A stretch of 63,339 nt of DNA from Sphingopyxis sp. LC81 (GTDB lineage Bacteria > Pseudomonadota > Alphaproteobacteria > Sphingomonadales > Sphingomonadaceae), in the NCBI RefSeq assembly GCF_000756375.1, contig NZ_JNFD01000019.1, forward strand, positions 1 through 63,339, in the 5' to 3' direction. This document shows positions 17,038 through 26,496 of the stretch, in pieces. The notes beneath the pieces were generated by a model. It saw only the letters and a list, made by a program, of their open reading frames with translations. It made no database searches and was not told where the DNA came from. The position numbers and the translations under genes are program-made. The first letter of the stretch is position 1, and each line of letters starts with the position of its first letter.

Positions 17038-18426
17038 TCAGGGAAGTACCGGGCCCCAGCTGGGATCCGACCCGTCTTGCGGGGTCGGCAGGCGGCGCAT
17101 GTTCACGCCGGTCAGGTCGACCTGCCACAGGCTCGATTTGCCTTCGCGGCCCGGGGTGGTGCGGAAGAACTGGATGACGCGGCCGTTCGGCGACCAGGTT
17201 GGCGCCTCGTCCTGCCAGCTGTTGGTCAGCATCCGCACGCCGCCGCCCGACGGGGTCATCACCCCGACGCGGAACTCGCCGCCGCCCATGCGGGTGAAGG
17301 CGATCAAATCGCCGCGCGGCGACCATTCGGGGGTCGCGGCGCGCCCGCCGCCAAAGCTGATCCGTTGCTGGTTCGATCCGTCGATGTTCATCGTATAGAT
17401 TTGCTGACCGCCCGACCGGTCGCTTTCGAACACGATCTTCTTGCCGTCGGGCGAGAAGCTGCCCCCGACATCGATGCCCGGCGTGCTCGTCAGCCGCACC
17501 GGGGTGCCGCCGTTCGCCGAGATGCGATAGATGTCGGTGTTGCCGTTGACGGCCATCGAATAGAGGATCTGCGTGCCGTCGGGCGACCAGCGCGGCGCGA
17601 AGGTCGCGTTCGAGCTTTCGGTCACCAATTTCTGCGAACCCGCCGCGACGTCATAGATGAAGACGCGGACGCGGTTGTTCAGATAGGAAACGTAGACGAT
17701 CTTCTTGTAATCGGGCGAGAAGCGAGGGCTGATCGCGAGCGCCTGACCATTGGTGATGAAACGGTGGTTGCCGCCGTCGCTGTCCATGATCGCGAGGCGT
17801 TTGATGCGGTTCCCCTTGGGGCCGCTCTCGGCAATATAAGCGACGCGGCTGTCGAAGAAGGGCGCCTCGCCCGACAGGCGCGAATAGATGGCGTCGGCGC
17901 ATTTGTGCGCGGCGCGGCGCCAGTCGCCGGGCTGGATTTCGAAGCCCTTGCGGACAAGCTCGCTGCCGAGCGCGGTGTCGTAGAGATAACAGCCGACGAC
18001 GAGGCCGCCGGTGCCGCTGGCATCGACGAAGCCGTGGACGACATTTTCGGCGTTGCGCGCCTGCCATTCGGCGAAGCGCGGGGCCTGCACCTCGGTGCGG
18101 CTGATCGCGGGAATGCCGCTGGGTCCCATCGGATCGTAGAGGCCGCTGCGTTCAAGGTCGGCGGCGATGACTTCGGCGATCTGGCGGCCGAGGCTGTCGG
18201 TGCGCAGTCCCGCGACGTTTTGCACCGACGAGGTGGCGAGCGCGGGGATTGCGATGACCGTGCGCTCGTTCGACAATGTCCCCGTTATGGATTCGCGCGG
18301 ACCCTCGGGTTGCGGCAGCTGGATGGTGGGCTGCGGCTGAGCGGTGCTCTGGTCCTGGGCGATCGCGGGGAGAGACGCTGTCGCCAGAACCCCTGCCATC
18401 AAATATCTCACTAGGGTCATGCTCAT
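17038..18426 (-). CDS. tolB: Tol-Pal periplasmic beta-propeller protein TolB
   Basis: A 462-residue protein with a signal peptide (MSMTLVRYLMAGVLATASLP, cut near AIAQ), an N-terminal alpha/beta domain (about 25-160) and a C-terminal six-bladed WD-like propeller. The propeller shows repeated blades: ISPRFSPDYKKIVYVSY, FAPRWSPDGTQILYSM, GGSFSPDGKKIVFESD, ATPEWSPRGDLIAFT and EAPTWSPNGRVIQFF. The ATG at 18426 overlaps the tolA stop (ATGA); a second ATG lies at 18420. TolB shuttles between TolA and Pal. Confidence 0.97.
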   Translation of the reverse strand: MSMTLVRYLMAGVLATASLPAIAQDQSTAQPQPTIQLPQPEGPRESITGTLSNERTVIAIPALATSSVQNVAGLRTDSLGRQIAEVIAADLERSGLYDPMGPSGIPAISRTEVQAPRFAEWQARNAENVVHGFVDASGTGGLVVGCYLYDTALGSELVRKGFEIQPGDWRRAAHKCADAIYSRLSGEAPFFDSRVAYIAESGPKGNRIKRLAIMDSDGGNHRFITNGQALAISPRFSPDYKKIVYVSYLNNRVRVFIYDVAAGSQKLVTESSNATFAPRWSPDGTQILYSMAVNGNTDIYRISANGGTPVRLTSTPGIDVGGSFSPDGKKIVFESDRSGGQQIYTMNIDGSNQQRISFGGGRAATPEWSPRGDLIAFTRMGGGEFRVGVMTPSGGGVRMLTNSWQDEAPTWSPNGRVIQFFRTTPGREGKSSLWQVDLTGVNMRRLPTPQDGSDPSWGPVLP

Positions 18427-19247
18427 CTCGCTTTGTCAAAATCCAAGGTATAGTTTTGCCAGTAGCTGTAATTTTCTTCCGGCAAGTCGAAAGGCGCGGC
18501 CAGCTCGACCGCGCGTTTGGCACATTCCTGGTGCCGCTGGACCTGGAACTTGTTGCTGTCGTTCTGGCCGGTCGTCGAAACGCCGGTGAAGCCCGCGAGC
18601 GCGCCCGACTGGGTCAGGCGGAACCGCACGACCGTCTTCAATTGGTCGACATCGACCCCCGAGATGCGGCAGCCGTTCCAGCGCGGCGCGACCGCCGATT
18701 TGATGCTGACGTCGATCGATCGCCGGACTTCGGCGGCGGTCGCCGCGGCGGGTGCGCCCTTGCTCGCGGGTGATTTGGGCTGCGACTTCGAAAGCCCCTC
18801 GGCGATGCCGTCTAGGCGGCCGGTCGGACGCGCCGGGCGATTTTTGGCGGGCGGTGCTTTGGGTGCCGCCTTGGGCTGCGCCTTTTGCGCGGCGGGAGGT
18901 TGCTTCTGCGGTGCCACTTTGGGCTTCGCGACCTGCTTGGGTGTCGGTGCGGGTGTCGGTCGCACCACCGGTTCGGGCAGCGGCGGCGCGGGCACCGGTT
19001 CGGGCGCCGCGATATCGACATTGTCCTCTTCGCCGAGCCGCGCGGCGGGGGGCGTCTCGCTGATCACCGGCGCGGTCGATTGAACCGCACTTTCGGCGAT
19101 AAGGTCGACTTCCATCGGCGGATTGTCGAAGCGGCGCTCGCCCGCGGTCCACTGGACCGAAAGCAGGCCGATGATGACGACATGCGCCGCCACCGCGACG
19201 GCGATGCCGCGTCCTTCATTCCCCCTTACTGCCCGTTGTTCGGCCAT
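18423..19247 (-). CDS. tolA: TolA-like energy-transducing protein
   Basis: A 274-residue protein with one N-terminal helix (about 15-33, GIAVAVAAHVVIIGLLSVQW). A Pro/Ala/Lys-rich periplasmic spacer follows (about 75-150, many APKA/PAPK units), then a C-terminal domain with a Cys pair (WNGCRI and QECAKRA) that could form the TolA-III disulfide. Position between tolR and tolB defines the role: transmitting the TolQR proton motive force to TolB/Pal. It could be labelled TonB-like from sequence alone. Confidence 0.88.
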   Translation of the reverse strand: MAEQRAVRGNEGRGIAVAVAAHVVIIGLLSVQWTAGERRFDNPPMEVDLIAESAVQSTAPVISETPPAARLGEEDNVDIAAPEPVPAPPLPEPVVRPTPAPTPKQVAKPKVAPQKQPPAAQKAQPKAAPKAPPAKNRPARPTGRLDGIAEGLSKSQPKSPASKGAPAAATAAEVRRSIDVSIKSAVAPRWNGCRISGVDVDQLKTVVRFRLTQSGALAGFTGVSTTGQNDSNKFQVQRHQECAKRAVELAAPFDLPEENYSYWQNYTLDFDKAR

Positions 19248-19256
19248 CGTCTTAAC

Positions 19257-19766
19257 CTAGGGCTGTGTTTCTGAACCGTCGGTGACCGCGGGGGGCGCGC
19301 TGTCGGCGGTGCCCTCCGATCCCGTCGTCACCAACGAAATGCGCGTCAGGCCCGCGCGGTTGAGCTCGCCCATCACGCGCATCACGCGGCCGTAATCGAG
19401 CCCCTTGTCGGCGCGCAGCATGATCTGGCGCGGCTTGTCCTGCCCGTCATTCTCGCGTGCGATCGCGTCGAGCCGCGCCGGAAGCTCGGCCTCGGGCACC
19501 ACCTCTTCGCCGATATAGAGCGTGTCGTCGGCGTTGATCGACAGCTGCACCGGCTCCTGATCCTCGGTCTCGACCGGCTTCGCCCGGCTTTCGGGCAGGT
19601 CGATCGGAACCGCGGATGCCAGCAAGGGCGCGGTGATCATAAAGATGATCAACAGCACCAGCATCACGTCGACGAGCGGGGTGACGTTGATTTCGGCCAT
19701 CGGCGCGCGGCGCGGGCCACGCCCGCGCCGTCCGCCGATGCCGCCCGAGGGACCGCTCATCGCCAT
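19257..19766 (-). CDS. tolR: Tol-Pal stator protein TolR
   Basis: A 169-residue ExbD/TolR protein. A basic Gly/Arg N-terminus precedes one transmembrane helix containing the proton-path Asp (INVTPLVDVMLVLLIIFM, Asp about 32), followed by the periplasmic domain (LRADKGLDYGRVMRVMGELN). The C-terminal tail after about 145 is acidic and variable. It touches tolQ by one shared base and is followed by tolA after 9 bases. Confidence 0.95.
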   Translation of the reverse strand: MAMSGPSGGIGGRRGRGPRRAPMAEINVTPLVDVMLVLLIIFMITAPLLASAVPIDLPESRAKPVETEDQEPVQLSINADDTLYIGEEVVPEAELPARLDAIARENDGQDKPRQIMLRADKGLDYGRVMRVMGELNRAGLTRISLVTTGSEGTADSAPPAVTDGSETQP

Positions 19767-20464
19767 CAGGCTTCGACCTCGAGTTCGCGGCTGAAGGTCG
19801 CGTGCAGCCCGTCGGCGAAGCGGCCGAGGCGCGATTCGAGCCGGTTCAGGCGCTGCGAAAAGGCGTTGTAGGCGATCACCGCGGGGATCGCGGCGAACAG
19901 ACCGATCGCGGTCGCGAACAGCGCTTCGGCGATGCCCGGGGCGACGACGGCAAGGCTGCTGTTATTCTCCGCCGCGATCGCGGTGAAGCTGCGCATGATC
20001 CCCCACACCGTACCGAACAGGCCAACGAAAGGAGCGACCGAGCCGATGGTCGCCAGCGTGCCGATCTTCTCGGCGAGCCGGTCGACTTCGCCCGCAACCG
20101 CGCTGTTCATCGCGATACCGAGGCGTTCGCGCGTGCCGTCGCGGTCGACATTCTTGGTCTTGGTCGAACGGCGCCATTCGCTGATCCCGGCGCCGAGCAC
20201 CTTGGCGCTCGGCAATTCCTCGCTGCCGTTCTTGTCGAAGAATTTGTCGATATTGTCGGCGCGCCAGAAATCGCGCTCGAAGCGTTCGGACGCGCTCATC
20301 AGCTTGTTGACGCTGCGGCCGTGGGTGAAGATCACCGCCCAGACATAGATCGACGCGGCGAGCAGCCCGATCATCACCGCCTTCACGATGATGTCGGCCT
20401 GCAGGAACAGCGCGACGGGGGACAAAGTCGCCGCGTCGGCGGCCAGCGAGATATTGTCTAGCAA
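19766..20464 (-). CDS. tolQ: Tol-Pal proton channel protein TolQ
   Basis: A 232-residue MotA/TolQ/ExbB protein with three transmembrane helices: about 28-48 (VKAVMIGLLAASIYVWAVIF), about 137-158 (with SVAPFVGLFGTVWGIMRSF) and about 175-200 (IAEALFATAIGLFAAIPAVI). The start chosen is TTG 20464: GGAGAG lies 8 bases upstream and the codon overlaps the ybgC end. An in-frame ATG at 20509 would add 15 unconserved residues deep inside ybgC. TolQ and TolR make the pmf-driven motor for outer-membrane constriction. Confidence 0.95.
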   Translation of the reverse strand: MLDNISLAADAATLSPVALFLQADIIVKAVMIGLLAASIYVWAVIFTHGRSVNKLMSASERFERDFWRADNIDKFFDKNGSEELPSAKVLGAGISEWRRSTKTKNVDRDGTRERLGIAMNSAVAGEVDRLAEKIGTLATIGSVAPFVGLFGTVWGIMRSFTAIAAENNSSLAVVAPGIAEALFATAIGLFAAIPAVIAYNAFSQRLNRLESRLGRFADGLHATFSRELEVEA

Positions 20465-20937
20465 GGGAAAGTCTCTCCATTCATGATGGCGGTAAATCGG
20501 TCGGCCCAACCCGCTGGCTGGCGGCGCGGCCGGCCTTCGGGCGACAGGAAGGCGGCGGTGACTTGCCCGTCCGTCAATGTCTCGCCGCTTAACGTGTCAG
20601 TTCCGCGAAGGATGCGCTGCGAAATAATCACGCTCGCGCCGCGCACCGCTTCGACCATGCTGACGACGAGCAGATCGTCGTCGAGCCGCGCGGGCCGGCG
20701 GTATTTGATCGCAAGGTCGGTGACTGCCCAGCTGCCTTCGCCGGCGTCCATCGCCGCGCGCTGGTCGATGCCCGCGATGCGCAGCATGTCCGACCGCGCG
20801 CGCTCCATATAGCGCAGGTAATTGGCGTGATAGACGATACCCGACAGGTCGGTGTCCTCGAAGTAGACGCGCGCCCGGAAATGATGCTCAGCCCCGACGA
20901 AGGCGCCGGGGATGAAGGGGGGCGGGGCGTTTACCAT
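20458..20937 (-). CDS. ybgC: Acyl-CoA thioesterase YbgC
   Basis: A 159-residue hot-dog-fold thioesterase. The family signature with catalytic Asp is visible in RVYFEDTDLSGIVYHANYLR, followed by MERARSDMLR. The start is ATG 20937; the frame is open further upstream to 21105, but that part overlaps untranslated space after ruvB and is not family-like. It heads the tol genes as in most proteobacteria and overlaps tolQ by 7 bases. The family hydrolyses short- or medium-chain acyl-CoA or acyl-ACP in the cytoplasm. Confidence 0.95.
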   Translation of the reverse strand: MVNAPPPFIPGAFVGAEHHFRARVYFEDTDLSGIVYHANYLRYMERARSDMLRIAGIDQRAAMDAGEGSWAVTDLAIKYRRPARLDDDLLVVSMVEAVRGASVIISQRILRGTDTLSGETLTDGQVTAAFLSPEGRPRRQPAGWADRFTAIMNGETFPC

Positions 20938-21038
20938 TATCCCAACCGATAGCGGGCCTTCGACTCGTCGCAAACCCCTAACCAACGGTTCGTCGCGGAT
21001 CGGGGCCGGTTGGTGGAATGAAATCCGCGGAAATCCGT

Positions 21039-22070
21039 CTATTTTGCCTGATCGAAAAGTCCGTCCTGCGAACCCGCTGGCGGATTGAGCCCGAGATGCT
21101 TCCACGCGCTCGCGTTGAGCATGCGTCCGCGCGCGGTGCGCGCGATCAACCCGACCTGCAGCAGATAGGGCTCGATCACATCCTCGATCGTGTCGCGCGG
21201 TTCGGACAGCCCCGCCGCCATCGTCTCGACCCCGACCGGCCCGCCGCGATAGATATCGGCGATCATCGTCAAATACCGCCGGTCCATCGCGTCGAGCCCG
21301 AGTGCATCGACCTCGAGCCGGTTGAGCGCGGCATCGGCGGCCTTGGCATCGACGATCTTATGCCCGGCAACGGTCGCGAAATCGCGCACGCGGCGCAGCA
21401 GTCGCCCGGCGATGCGCGGCGTCCCGCGCGACCGCTTCGCGATCTCGAGCGCACCGTCGGACGCGATGGGGAGCGCCAGCAATCGGGCGGCGCGCGTGAT
21501 CACCTGCTCCAGCTCGCCATGCGTGTAGAAATTGAGCCGCACTGGAATGCCGAAACGGTCGCGCAGCGGCGTGGTCAGCAGGCCCTGCCGCGTCGTCGCG
21601 CCGACGAGGGTGAATTTGGGCAAATCGATCCGCACTGAGCGCGCCGACGGCCCCTCGCCGATCATGATGTCGAGCGCACGGTCCTCCATCGCGGGATAGA
21701 GGATCTCCTCGACCGCGGGCGACAGGCGGTGGATTTCGTCGATGAACAGCACGTCGCCATCCTCGAGATTGGTGAGCAACGCGGCGAGGTCGCCCGCCTT
21801 CGCGATCACGGGGCCCGACGTGGAGCGGAACCCGACGCCCAGCTCGCGCGCGACGATCTGTGCCAGCGTCGTCTTACCGAGCCCCGGCGGGCCATAGAAA
21901 AGCACATGGTCGAGCGCGTCGGACCGCGACTTCGCCGCCTCGATAAAAATCCGCAAATTTTCGCGTGCGGCCGCTTGCCCGACGAATTCGGCAAGCGTCT
22001 TCGGCCGCAGCGCGGCGTCGGCATCCTCGGGGGTGCGGATCGGCGTGGTGAGGGCGACGGGTTCAGTCAT
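21039..22070 (-). CDS. ruvB: Holliday junction branch-migration ATPase RuvB
   Basis: A 343-residue AAA+ helicase motor. It begins with [11 protein letters not shown], Walker [13 protein letters not shown] (about 60-71), Walker B DEIHRLSP (about 111-118), and sensor/Arg-finger region [19 protein letters not shown]. The C-terminal winged helix includes [20 protein letters not shown]. Length is normal. It acts with RuvA and RuvC. Unusually, two genes lie between it and ruvA; its start overlaps the GFA-family gene by 8 bases. Confidence 0.98.
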   Translation of the reverse strand: MTEPVALTTPIRTPEDADAALRPKTLAEFVGQAAARENLRIFIEAAKSRSDALDHVLFYGPPGLGKTTLAQIVARELGVGFRSTSGPVIAKAGDLAALLTNLEDGDVLFIDEIHRLSPAVEEILYPAMEDRALDIMIGEGPSARSVRIDLPKFTLVGATTRQGLLTTPLRDRFGIPVRLNFYTHGELEQVITRAARLLALPIASDGALEIAKRSRGTPRIAGRLLRRVRDFATVAGHKIVDAKAADAALNRLEVDALGLDAMDRRYLTMIADIYRGGPVGVETMAAGLSEPRDTIEDVIEPYLLQVGLIARTARGRMLNASAWKHLGLNPPAGSQDGLFDQAK

Positions 22071-22470
22071 AATGCTCTATTGCATCGCCGCTGATCGAAA
22101 CCCAAGGCTCCTTGCGGTCTTCATAGACCGAATAGTCGGGCACGAAGCCGTGCCCGGGTTCGAAATTGCCCAGCGGCACCGCATAGGCGTCATGATAGGG
22201 CCGCGCGCGATACCAGATACCCGAACCGCAGGTGTCGCAAAAGAAGAAGTCGGCGGTGTTGCCGCTGTCGCCGGTGTACTGCCACATCTTCGCCTCGCCC
22301 TCGGTGCGGACTTGCTCGGCAGGGAAGCGGGCCTGCGCGGCAAAGGCGCTGCCGCTCCGCGCCTTGCACTCGCGACAATGGCAGACCGACACGCGGATCG
22401 GCTCGCCGGTGCAGGCGATGCGGACCTGGCCGCAGCGGCAGGAGGCGTGGCGGACGCGGTCGGTCGTCAT
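22063..22470 (-). CDS. GFA-family (CENP-V fold) zinc protein
   Basis: A 135-residue protein of the glutathione-dependent formaldehyde-activating (GFA) family. The zinc ligands are all visible: CRCG near 11, [14 protein letters not shown] near 30-36, and [14 protein letters not shown] near 80. It lacks any motif that would prove formaldehyde or glutathione chemistry, and many family members have no known substrate. It is inserted between the ruvA side and ruvB, starts by ATGA overlap with the upstream orphan gene and overlaps ruvB by 8 bases, so it is probably co-transcribed with repair genes. Confidence 0.88.
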   Translation of the reverse strand: MTTDRVRHASCRCGQVRIACTGEPIRVSVCHCRECKARSGSAFAAQARFPAEQVRTEGEAKMWQYTGDSGNTADFFFCDTCGSGIWYRARPYHDAYAVPLGNFEPGHGFVPDYSVYEDRKEPWVSISGDAIEHYD

Positions 22471-23231
22471 TCAAATTTCTCCATCCAAGGAGAAATTTTA
22501 TGCGTCTTGTACGACTCTATTTTTTTCGCAAGTGTAGGGAAAAACAGGTCTGGAACGCTTCTGCTGAAAACCAAGCTTTGTGATTTTCTATGAATATCGT
22601 CCCATACTTTTTCTGAATCCTGACCATTGAATAACGAGAAATTCCCTTCGTCGACAAATCTACTATAGTTAAATATGCTATCTGTTAGGAGTTTCACCTT
22701 TGCGCAATCGATCAATAGTCCATATAAATTGATATCCGAACCTGCCTGGCGCAGGTCAAGATCGTTGTACCTAGATTGCAGAATTTGAAGACTTCCAACT
22801 AATTCTGCTACATGTTTTATCTTGGATTTTTCGGACAATGTTTCCACCAACCCCTGCATCGTAGGAAGTACGTTGTTTGGGATATGCTGCGGTGAAAGTC
22901 GTTTTTTCTCGTTTTCGTCGGCATCCAAAATTAGCGGCGCGTTTGCGCGGCGCTCGATTTCATCGCAAATTTCATCTGAGATTACGTGACAAAAATCACT
23001 AATCGAAGAGAGAGCAATCGGCGTCACGGTTCTCACAGCGTTATGCTGCCGCGCTAGCTCGGCTTGATGAAGCAATTCGGTTTGCGAAATCTGTTTTCTG
23101 AGGAAATAGACGCTGACCGCTGCGGCGCCGACCGCCAAGACCCCACCAATTAGCGTTTGCCAGTCATACCAACATTGGCTTGGATCAAGCGTCCAATGCG
23201 CTGGCATACGGCAATGTGGGGAGGGGCTCAC
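22467..23231 (-). CDS. AT-rich orphan single-span membrane protein inside the ruv operon
   Basis: 254 residues from a GTG that overlaps the ruvA stop (GTGA); MPAHWTL at 23207 is an alternative start. I do not recognise a family. It has one hydrophobic helix (about 28-46, [20 protein letters not shown]) and a long helical, mostly soluble C-terminal part with [30 protein letters not shown] and [14 protein letters not shown]. Base composition is visibly AT-richer than any neighbour, with A/T-ending codons that are rare elsewhere here, which suggests recent acquisition. It is nonetheless exactly coupled at both ends (GTGA with ruvA, ATGA with the GFA gene). A DUF4760-like helical membrane protein is possible but not shown. 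Confidence 0.8.
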   Translation of the reverse strand: MSPSPHCRMPAHWTLDPSQCWYDWQTLIGGVLAVGAAAVSVYFLRKQISQTELLHQAELARQHNAVRTVTPIALSSISDFCHVISDEICDEIERRANAPLILDADENEKKRLSPQHIPNNVLPTMQGLVETLSEKSKIKHVAELVGSLQILQSRYNDLDLRQAGSDINLYGLLIDCAKVKLLTDSIFNYSRFVDEGNFSLFNGQDSEKVWDDIHRKSQSLVFSRSVPDLFFPTLAKKIESYKTHKISPWMEKFE

Positions 23232-23827
23232 TTCGCCGCTTTCTTGAGCGCAACGCGCACGAGCGCGTCGAGGCTCGCGCCCGCGCCCAGTTCCTCGTTG
23301 GCAGCCGCAACCGCGGTGCTCGCTTCGCCGGGTTTGAAACCAAGGCCGGTGAGGGCGGTGACAGCGTCGCCCAGCGGGCCGGAGGCGGCCGAGAGGATCG
23401 GCCCGCTTCCCGCGATCCCGCCGAGCGCCCCAGCCTTATCCTTCAGTTCATGCGTAATCCGTTGCGCGAGCTTCGGCCCGACGCCGTTCGCGCGCGCGAT
23501 CATCGCGCTGTCGCCGCTGGCGAGCGCGCGTTGCAGGTCGCTGATCTCGAGCGCCGAGAGGATCGCGAGCGCGACCTTGGCGCCGACGCCCTGCACGCTG
23601 GTGAGCAGGCGGAACCAGTCGCGTTCTTCGGCCTTGGCGAAGCCAAGCAGGCGCAGGAAATCCTCGCCGACCAGCATTTCGGTGTGGATGGTGACGGCGC
23701 CGCCGACCGGGCCCAATGCGTCCAACGTGCGCGCCGATGCCTCGACCAGATAACCGACGCCGCCGACGTCGATCACCGCATGGCCTGCGCCGCTCGAATC
23801 CAGCCGCCCCGTCAGTTTCGCGATCAT
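23228..23827 (-). CDS. ruvA: Holliday junction DNA-binding protein RuvA
   Basis: A 199-residue protein with domain I beta-barrel ([27 protein letters not shown]), domain II helix-hairpin-helix motifs ([19 protein letters not shown] and [19 protein letters not shown]), and domain III (about 150-199, [19 protein letters not shown]), which contacts RuvB. Tetramerises on four-way junctions. It lies 139 bases after ruvC and is followed by the AT-rich orphan gene. Confidence 0.97.
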   Translation of the reverse strand: MIAKLTGRLDSSGAGHAVIDVGGVGYLVEASARTLDALGPVGGAVTIHTEMLVGEDFLRLLGFAKAEERDWFRLLTSVQGVGAKVALAILSALEISDLQRALASGDSAMIARANGVGPKLAQRITHELKDKAGALGGIAGSGPILSAASGPLGDAVTALTGLGFKPGEASTAVAAANEELGAGASLDALVRVALKKAAK

Positions 23828-23904
23828 GGTCCGTGCCTAGCGCGGGGAGAACGAAAAGGGAATCAATTTCCCCTCATCGTCGGGAATATCCCCTCTTCGT
23901 CATG

Positions 23905-23954
23905 CCGGACTTGATCCGGCATCCATCGCCGCGTGGACCTCGGATCAAGTCCGG
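23905..23954. repeat. Inverted repeat in the ruvC-ruvA spacer
   Basis: CCGGACTTGATCC (23905-23917) is repeated in inverted form as GGATCAAGTCCGG (23942-23954), 24 bases apart. The GTCATGCCGGACTTGATCCGG context matches a repeat type common in sphingomonad intergenic DNA, often at gene ends. In the mRNA it would form a stable stem between ruvC and ruvA. No gene fits the 139-base spacer. Confidence 0.6.
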
Positions 23955-23966
23955 GGTGACGAAGTG

Positions 23967-24440
23967 TTAGTGCCGAGGCCGATGGTTCGCATGGCAGATT
24001 GCGACCGCCAGCGCATCGGCCGCATCGGCGCCGACGACCTTCGCGCCGGGCAGCAGCACGCGCAGCATCGCCTGCACCTGTTCCTTCGCCGCGCCGCCAG
24101 TGCCGACGATCGCCTTCTTGACCAGCCGCGGCGCATATTCGGCGACCGTCAGCCCGCCGCGTGCGCAGCCAAGCAGCACGACGCCGCGGGCGTGCGCGAG
24201 TTTGAGCGTCGATTGCGGATTGTCGTTGACGAAGACTTCCTCGACCGCCGCGCATTGCGGCGCATGATCGGCGATCACCGCCGTGAGCACCGTGTCGAGA
24301 TGCGCGAGCCGGTCGGGCAGCGGCGCCTTGGCGTCGGTCTTCACCTGTCCGTTGGCGATATGGCTGATCCGGCTGCCCTCGACGCGGATGACGCCCCAGC
24401 CGGTGCAGCTGAGCGAGGGATCGAGACCGAGGATGATCAT
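23967..24440 (-). CDS. ruvC: Crossover junction endonuclease RuvC
   Basis: A 157-residue RNase H-fold resolvase. The catalytic acidic residues are visible: Asp7 in MIILGLDPSLSCTGWG, Glu about 68 in AAVEEVFVNDNPQSTLKLA, and the C-terminal pair in DAADALAVAICHA. Normal length. It starts 4 bases after the NTF2-like gene stop. It cuts Holliday junctions held by RuvAB. Confidence 0.97.
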   Translation of the reverse strand: MIILGLDPSLSCTGWGVIRVEGSRISHIANGQVKTDAKAPLPDRLAHLDTVLTAVIADHAPQCAAVEEVFVNDNPQSTLKLAHARGVVLLGCARGGLTVAEYAPRLVKKAIVGTGGAAKEQVQAMLRVLLPGAKVVGADAADALAVAICHANHRPRH

Positions 24441-24444
24441 GGGG

Positions 24445-24861
24445 TCAGGCCGGGCCGATCAGCCGGTCGATCAGCGCTTGATCGGCGTCGTAAACCCAGC
24501 ATTCGCGCAGCAGGCCGTCGGCGACGGTATAGACAAGCAGGCGTTCGACCTCGACCGCCGCATCGCCCAAGCCCAGCCGTTCGCGCGCGACAATCGCGCC
24601 GCGGCGCGGCCCCGCCATGACGTCGACGATGTCGAGAAGCCGCCGACCGGTGCGCCGCGAGAAATCGGCGAGCACTGCCAGCGCGGCGACTTTTCCGGCA
24701 TGGACACCCGACAGCGCGTTGGCACCGCCATAGTGCAGAGTGAAATCGTCGTGATACAGCGCGGCAATCGCCGCCAGATCGCCCGATTTCCACGCCGCGG
24801 CATAGGCTTCGAGGACGCGGCGAACCTCGTCCTCGCCGCCCGCTGCCGCGGGATCGCTCAC
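24445..24861 (-). CDS. NTF2-like / SnoaL-type protein
   Basis: A 138-residue single-domain protein of the NTF2/SnoaL cone fold: [34 protein letters not shown] is the typical opening, followed by [19 protein letters not shown]. The GTG start overlaps the yebC stop (GTGA); the frame continues upstream only as antisense-like, Arg-rich sequence within yebC. The fold supports many roles (polyketide cyclase, small-ligand binding), so no substrate is assigned. Confidence 0.82.
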   Translation of the reverse strand: MSDPAAAGGEDEVRRVLEAYAAAWKSGDLAAIAALYHDDFTLHYGGANALSGVHAGKVAALAVLADFSRRTGRRLLDIVDVMAGPRRGAIVARERLGLGDAAVEVERLLVYTVADGLLRECWVYDADQALIDRLIGPA

Positions 24862-25604
24862 CCCAGTTTTTCCATCACGGCGTCGGGGATTTCGTAATTG
24901 CCCCAGACGGTCTGGACATCGTCGTCGTCGTCGAGCGTGTCGATCAGCTTGAACAGGCTCTGCGCCACGCTCTCTTCGGTGACTTCGCTTTTCAGCGTCG
25001 GGCGCCATGCGAGTTTGACGCCTTCGGCCTCGCCGAGCTTGGCTTCGAGCGCCTTTGCGACTTCGTGCAGGCTGTCGACGCTGGTCCAGATGTCGTGGCC
25101 GTCCTCGGACGATTCGACATCGTCGGCGCCGGCGTCGAGCGCGGCTTCGAACACCGTGTCGGCATCGCCCGCCTTGGCGGCATAGCTGATCATGCCCAGC
25201 CGGTCGAAACCATGGCTGACGCTGCCGCTGGTGCCAAGGTTGCCGCCGTTTTTCGAGAAGGCGGTGCGGACGTTGGTCGCGGTGCGGTTGCGGTTGTCGG
25301 TCAGCGCCTCGACGATCAGCGACACGCCGCCCGGGCCATAGCCTTCGTAGCGGATTTCTTCGTAGTTCTCGCCTTCGCCGCCCGCAGCCTTGTCGATCGC
25401 GCGCTGGATATTGTCCTTGGGCATCGACTGCGCCTTGGCGGCGTTGACCGCGGCGCGCAGGCGGGCGTTGGCGTCGGGATCGGGCAGGCCCATCTTCGCC
25501 GCGACGGTGACTTCGCGCGCGAGCTTCGAGAAAAGCGTGCTGCGCTTTTTGTCCTGTGCACCCTTGCGGTGCATGATGTTCTTGAATTTGCTATGGCCGG
25601 CCAT
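24858..25604 (-). CDS. yebC: YebC/TACO1-family regulator or translation factor
   Basis: A 248-residue protein with the invariant start [20 protein letters not shown] and [23 protein letters not shown] in the middle. The full three-domain family length is present. Members have been described as DNA-binding regulators near ruvC and, more recently, as factors easing ribosome stalling at proline stretches. Here it sits just upstream of ruvC, as in many bacteria, with only the NTF2-like gene between them. Confidence 0.96.
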   Translation of the reverse strand: MAGHSKFKNIMHRKGAQDKKRSTLFSKLAREVTVAAKMGLPDPDANARLRAAVNAAKAQSMPKDNIQRAIDKAAGGEGENYEEIRYEGYGPGGVSLIVEALTDNRNRTATNVRTAFSKNGGNLGTSGSVSHGFDRLGMISYAAKAGDADTVFEAALDAGADDVESSEDGHDIWTSVDSLHEVAKALEAKLGEAEGVKLAWRPTLKSEVTEESVAQSLFKLIDTLDDDDDVQTVWGNYEIPDAVMEKLG

Positions 25605-25664
25605 GGCTCTCTTCTTTTCGGCTGGAAGGAATCTGGAAGCGCGCGCTTACATCAGGACCGAATG

Positions 25665-26156
25665 TCAAAGCAACCGCTGCCACCACCCGACATCGCGCCA
25701 GCCGCCCATTTTCCAGCCGACCTCGCGGTAGATACCGATCGGCGTAAAGCCCATCGCCTCATGCAAGCCGATGCTGGCGTCATTCGGCAAGGCAATCCCG
25801 GCAAAGATGGCGTGGATATTGCGATGGGCCAAAATCGGAAACAGCGCCTCATAAAGCTGCCGCCCAATTCCGGCACGCGCAAAAGCCAGATCAAGGTAGA
25901 CCGCGACATCTGCCGAGGTCGCATAGGCTTCTCGCGCGCGGTGAGGGGAGCCATAGGCGTATCCCGCGATTTTGCCTTCGACCTCCGCAACCAGCCAGCC
26001 ATGTCTCACGCCATAATTCTCTATCCGGCGCGCCATTTCCGGCGCATCGGGCGGATCGCATTCGAAACTGACCCAATTGTCCGTGACATAGGGGGCGTAA
26101 ATCTCGGCACATCGCGCCGCGTCGGCTGAGGTCGCCGGGCGGATGGCCACACTCAC
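25665..26156 (-). CDS. GNAT acetyltransferase, phosphinothricin-acetyltransferase-like
   Basis: 163 residues. It begins [20 protein letters not shown] and contains [18 protein letters not shown]. The acetyl-CoA loop region has [20 protein letters not shown], and the end reads [25 protein letters not shown]. These are the marks of the Pat/Bar/MnaT group that acetylates phosphinothricin, methionine sulfoximine or similar amino-acid analogues. Substrate is not provable here. It overlaps ybjQ by ATGA and lies 60 bases before yebC. Confidence 0.9.
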   Translation of the reverse strand: MSVAIRPATSADAARCAEIYAPYVTDNWVSFECDPPDAPEMARRIENYGVRHGWLVAEVEGKIAGYAYGSPHRAREAYATSADVAVYLDLAFARAGIGRQLYEALFPILAHRNIHAIFAGIALPNDASIGLHEAMGFTPIGIYREVGWKMGGWRDVGWWQRLL

Positions 26157-26473
26157 GCCAGTGTCACCGCCGTCCCGCTCGCCGACACCATCAGCATCGA
26201 ACCATTCTGCCCGAGCACTTCATAGTCGAGGTCGACGCCGATCACCGCATTGCCGCCGAGGCGCGCGGCCTCGGCTTCCATTTCGCCGATCGCTTCCTTG
26301 CGCGCGCGGGCAAGGACGTCCTCATATTTGCCCGAGCGGCCGCCGACGATGTCGGTGATGCTCGCGAACAGGTCGCGGAACAAATTTGCGCCGACGATCA
26401 CTTCGCCGGTGACGATGCCCAGATATTCGCGGACCGGACGGCCCTCGACATTGTTGGTGGTGGTGCTGAACAT
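26153..26473 (-). CDS. YbjQ/UPF0145-family protein
   Basis: A 106-residue protein of the YbjQ (putative heavy-metal-binding, UPF0145) family: [21 protein letters not shown], then [35 protein letters not shown]. The ATG at 26473 is preferred because AGGAG lies 7 bases upstream; a GTG two codons earlier overlaps that region. The family forms pentameric rings, with no agreed function. It follows gapR after 23 bases and overlaps the GNAT gene. Confidence 0.9.
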   Translation of the reverse strand: MFSTTTNNVEGRPVREYLGIVTGEVIVGANLFRDLFASITDIVGGRSGKYEDVLARARKEAIGEMEAEAARLGGNAVIGVDLDYEVLGQNGSMLMVSASGTAVTLA

Positions 26474-26496
26474 CGTCACTCTCCTGGCTGGGGGCG

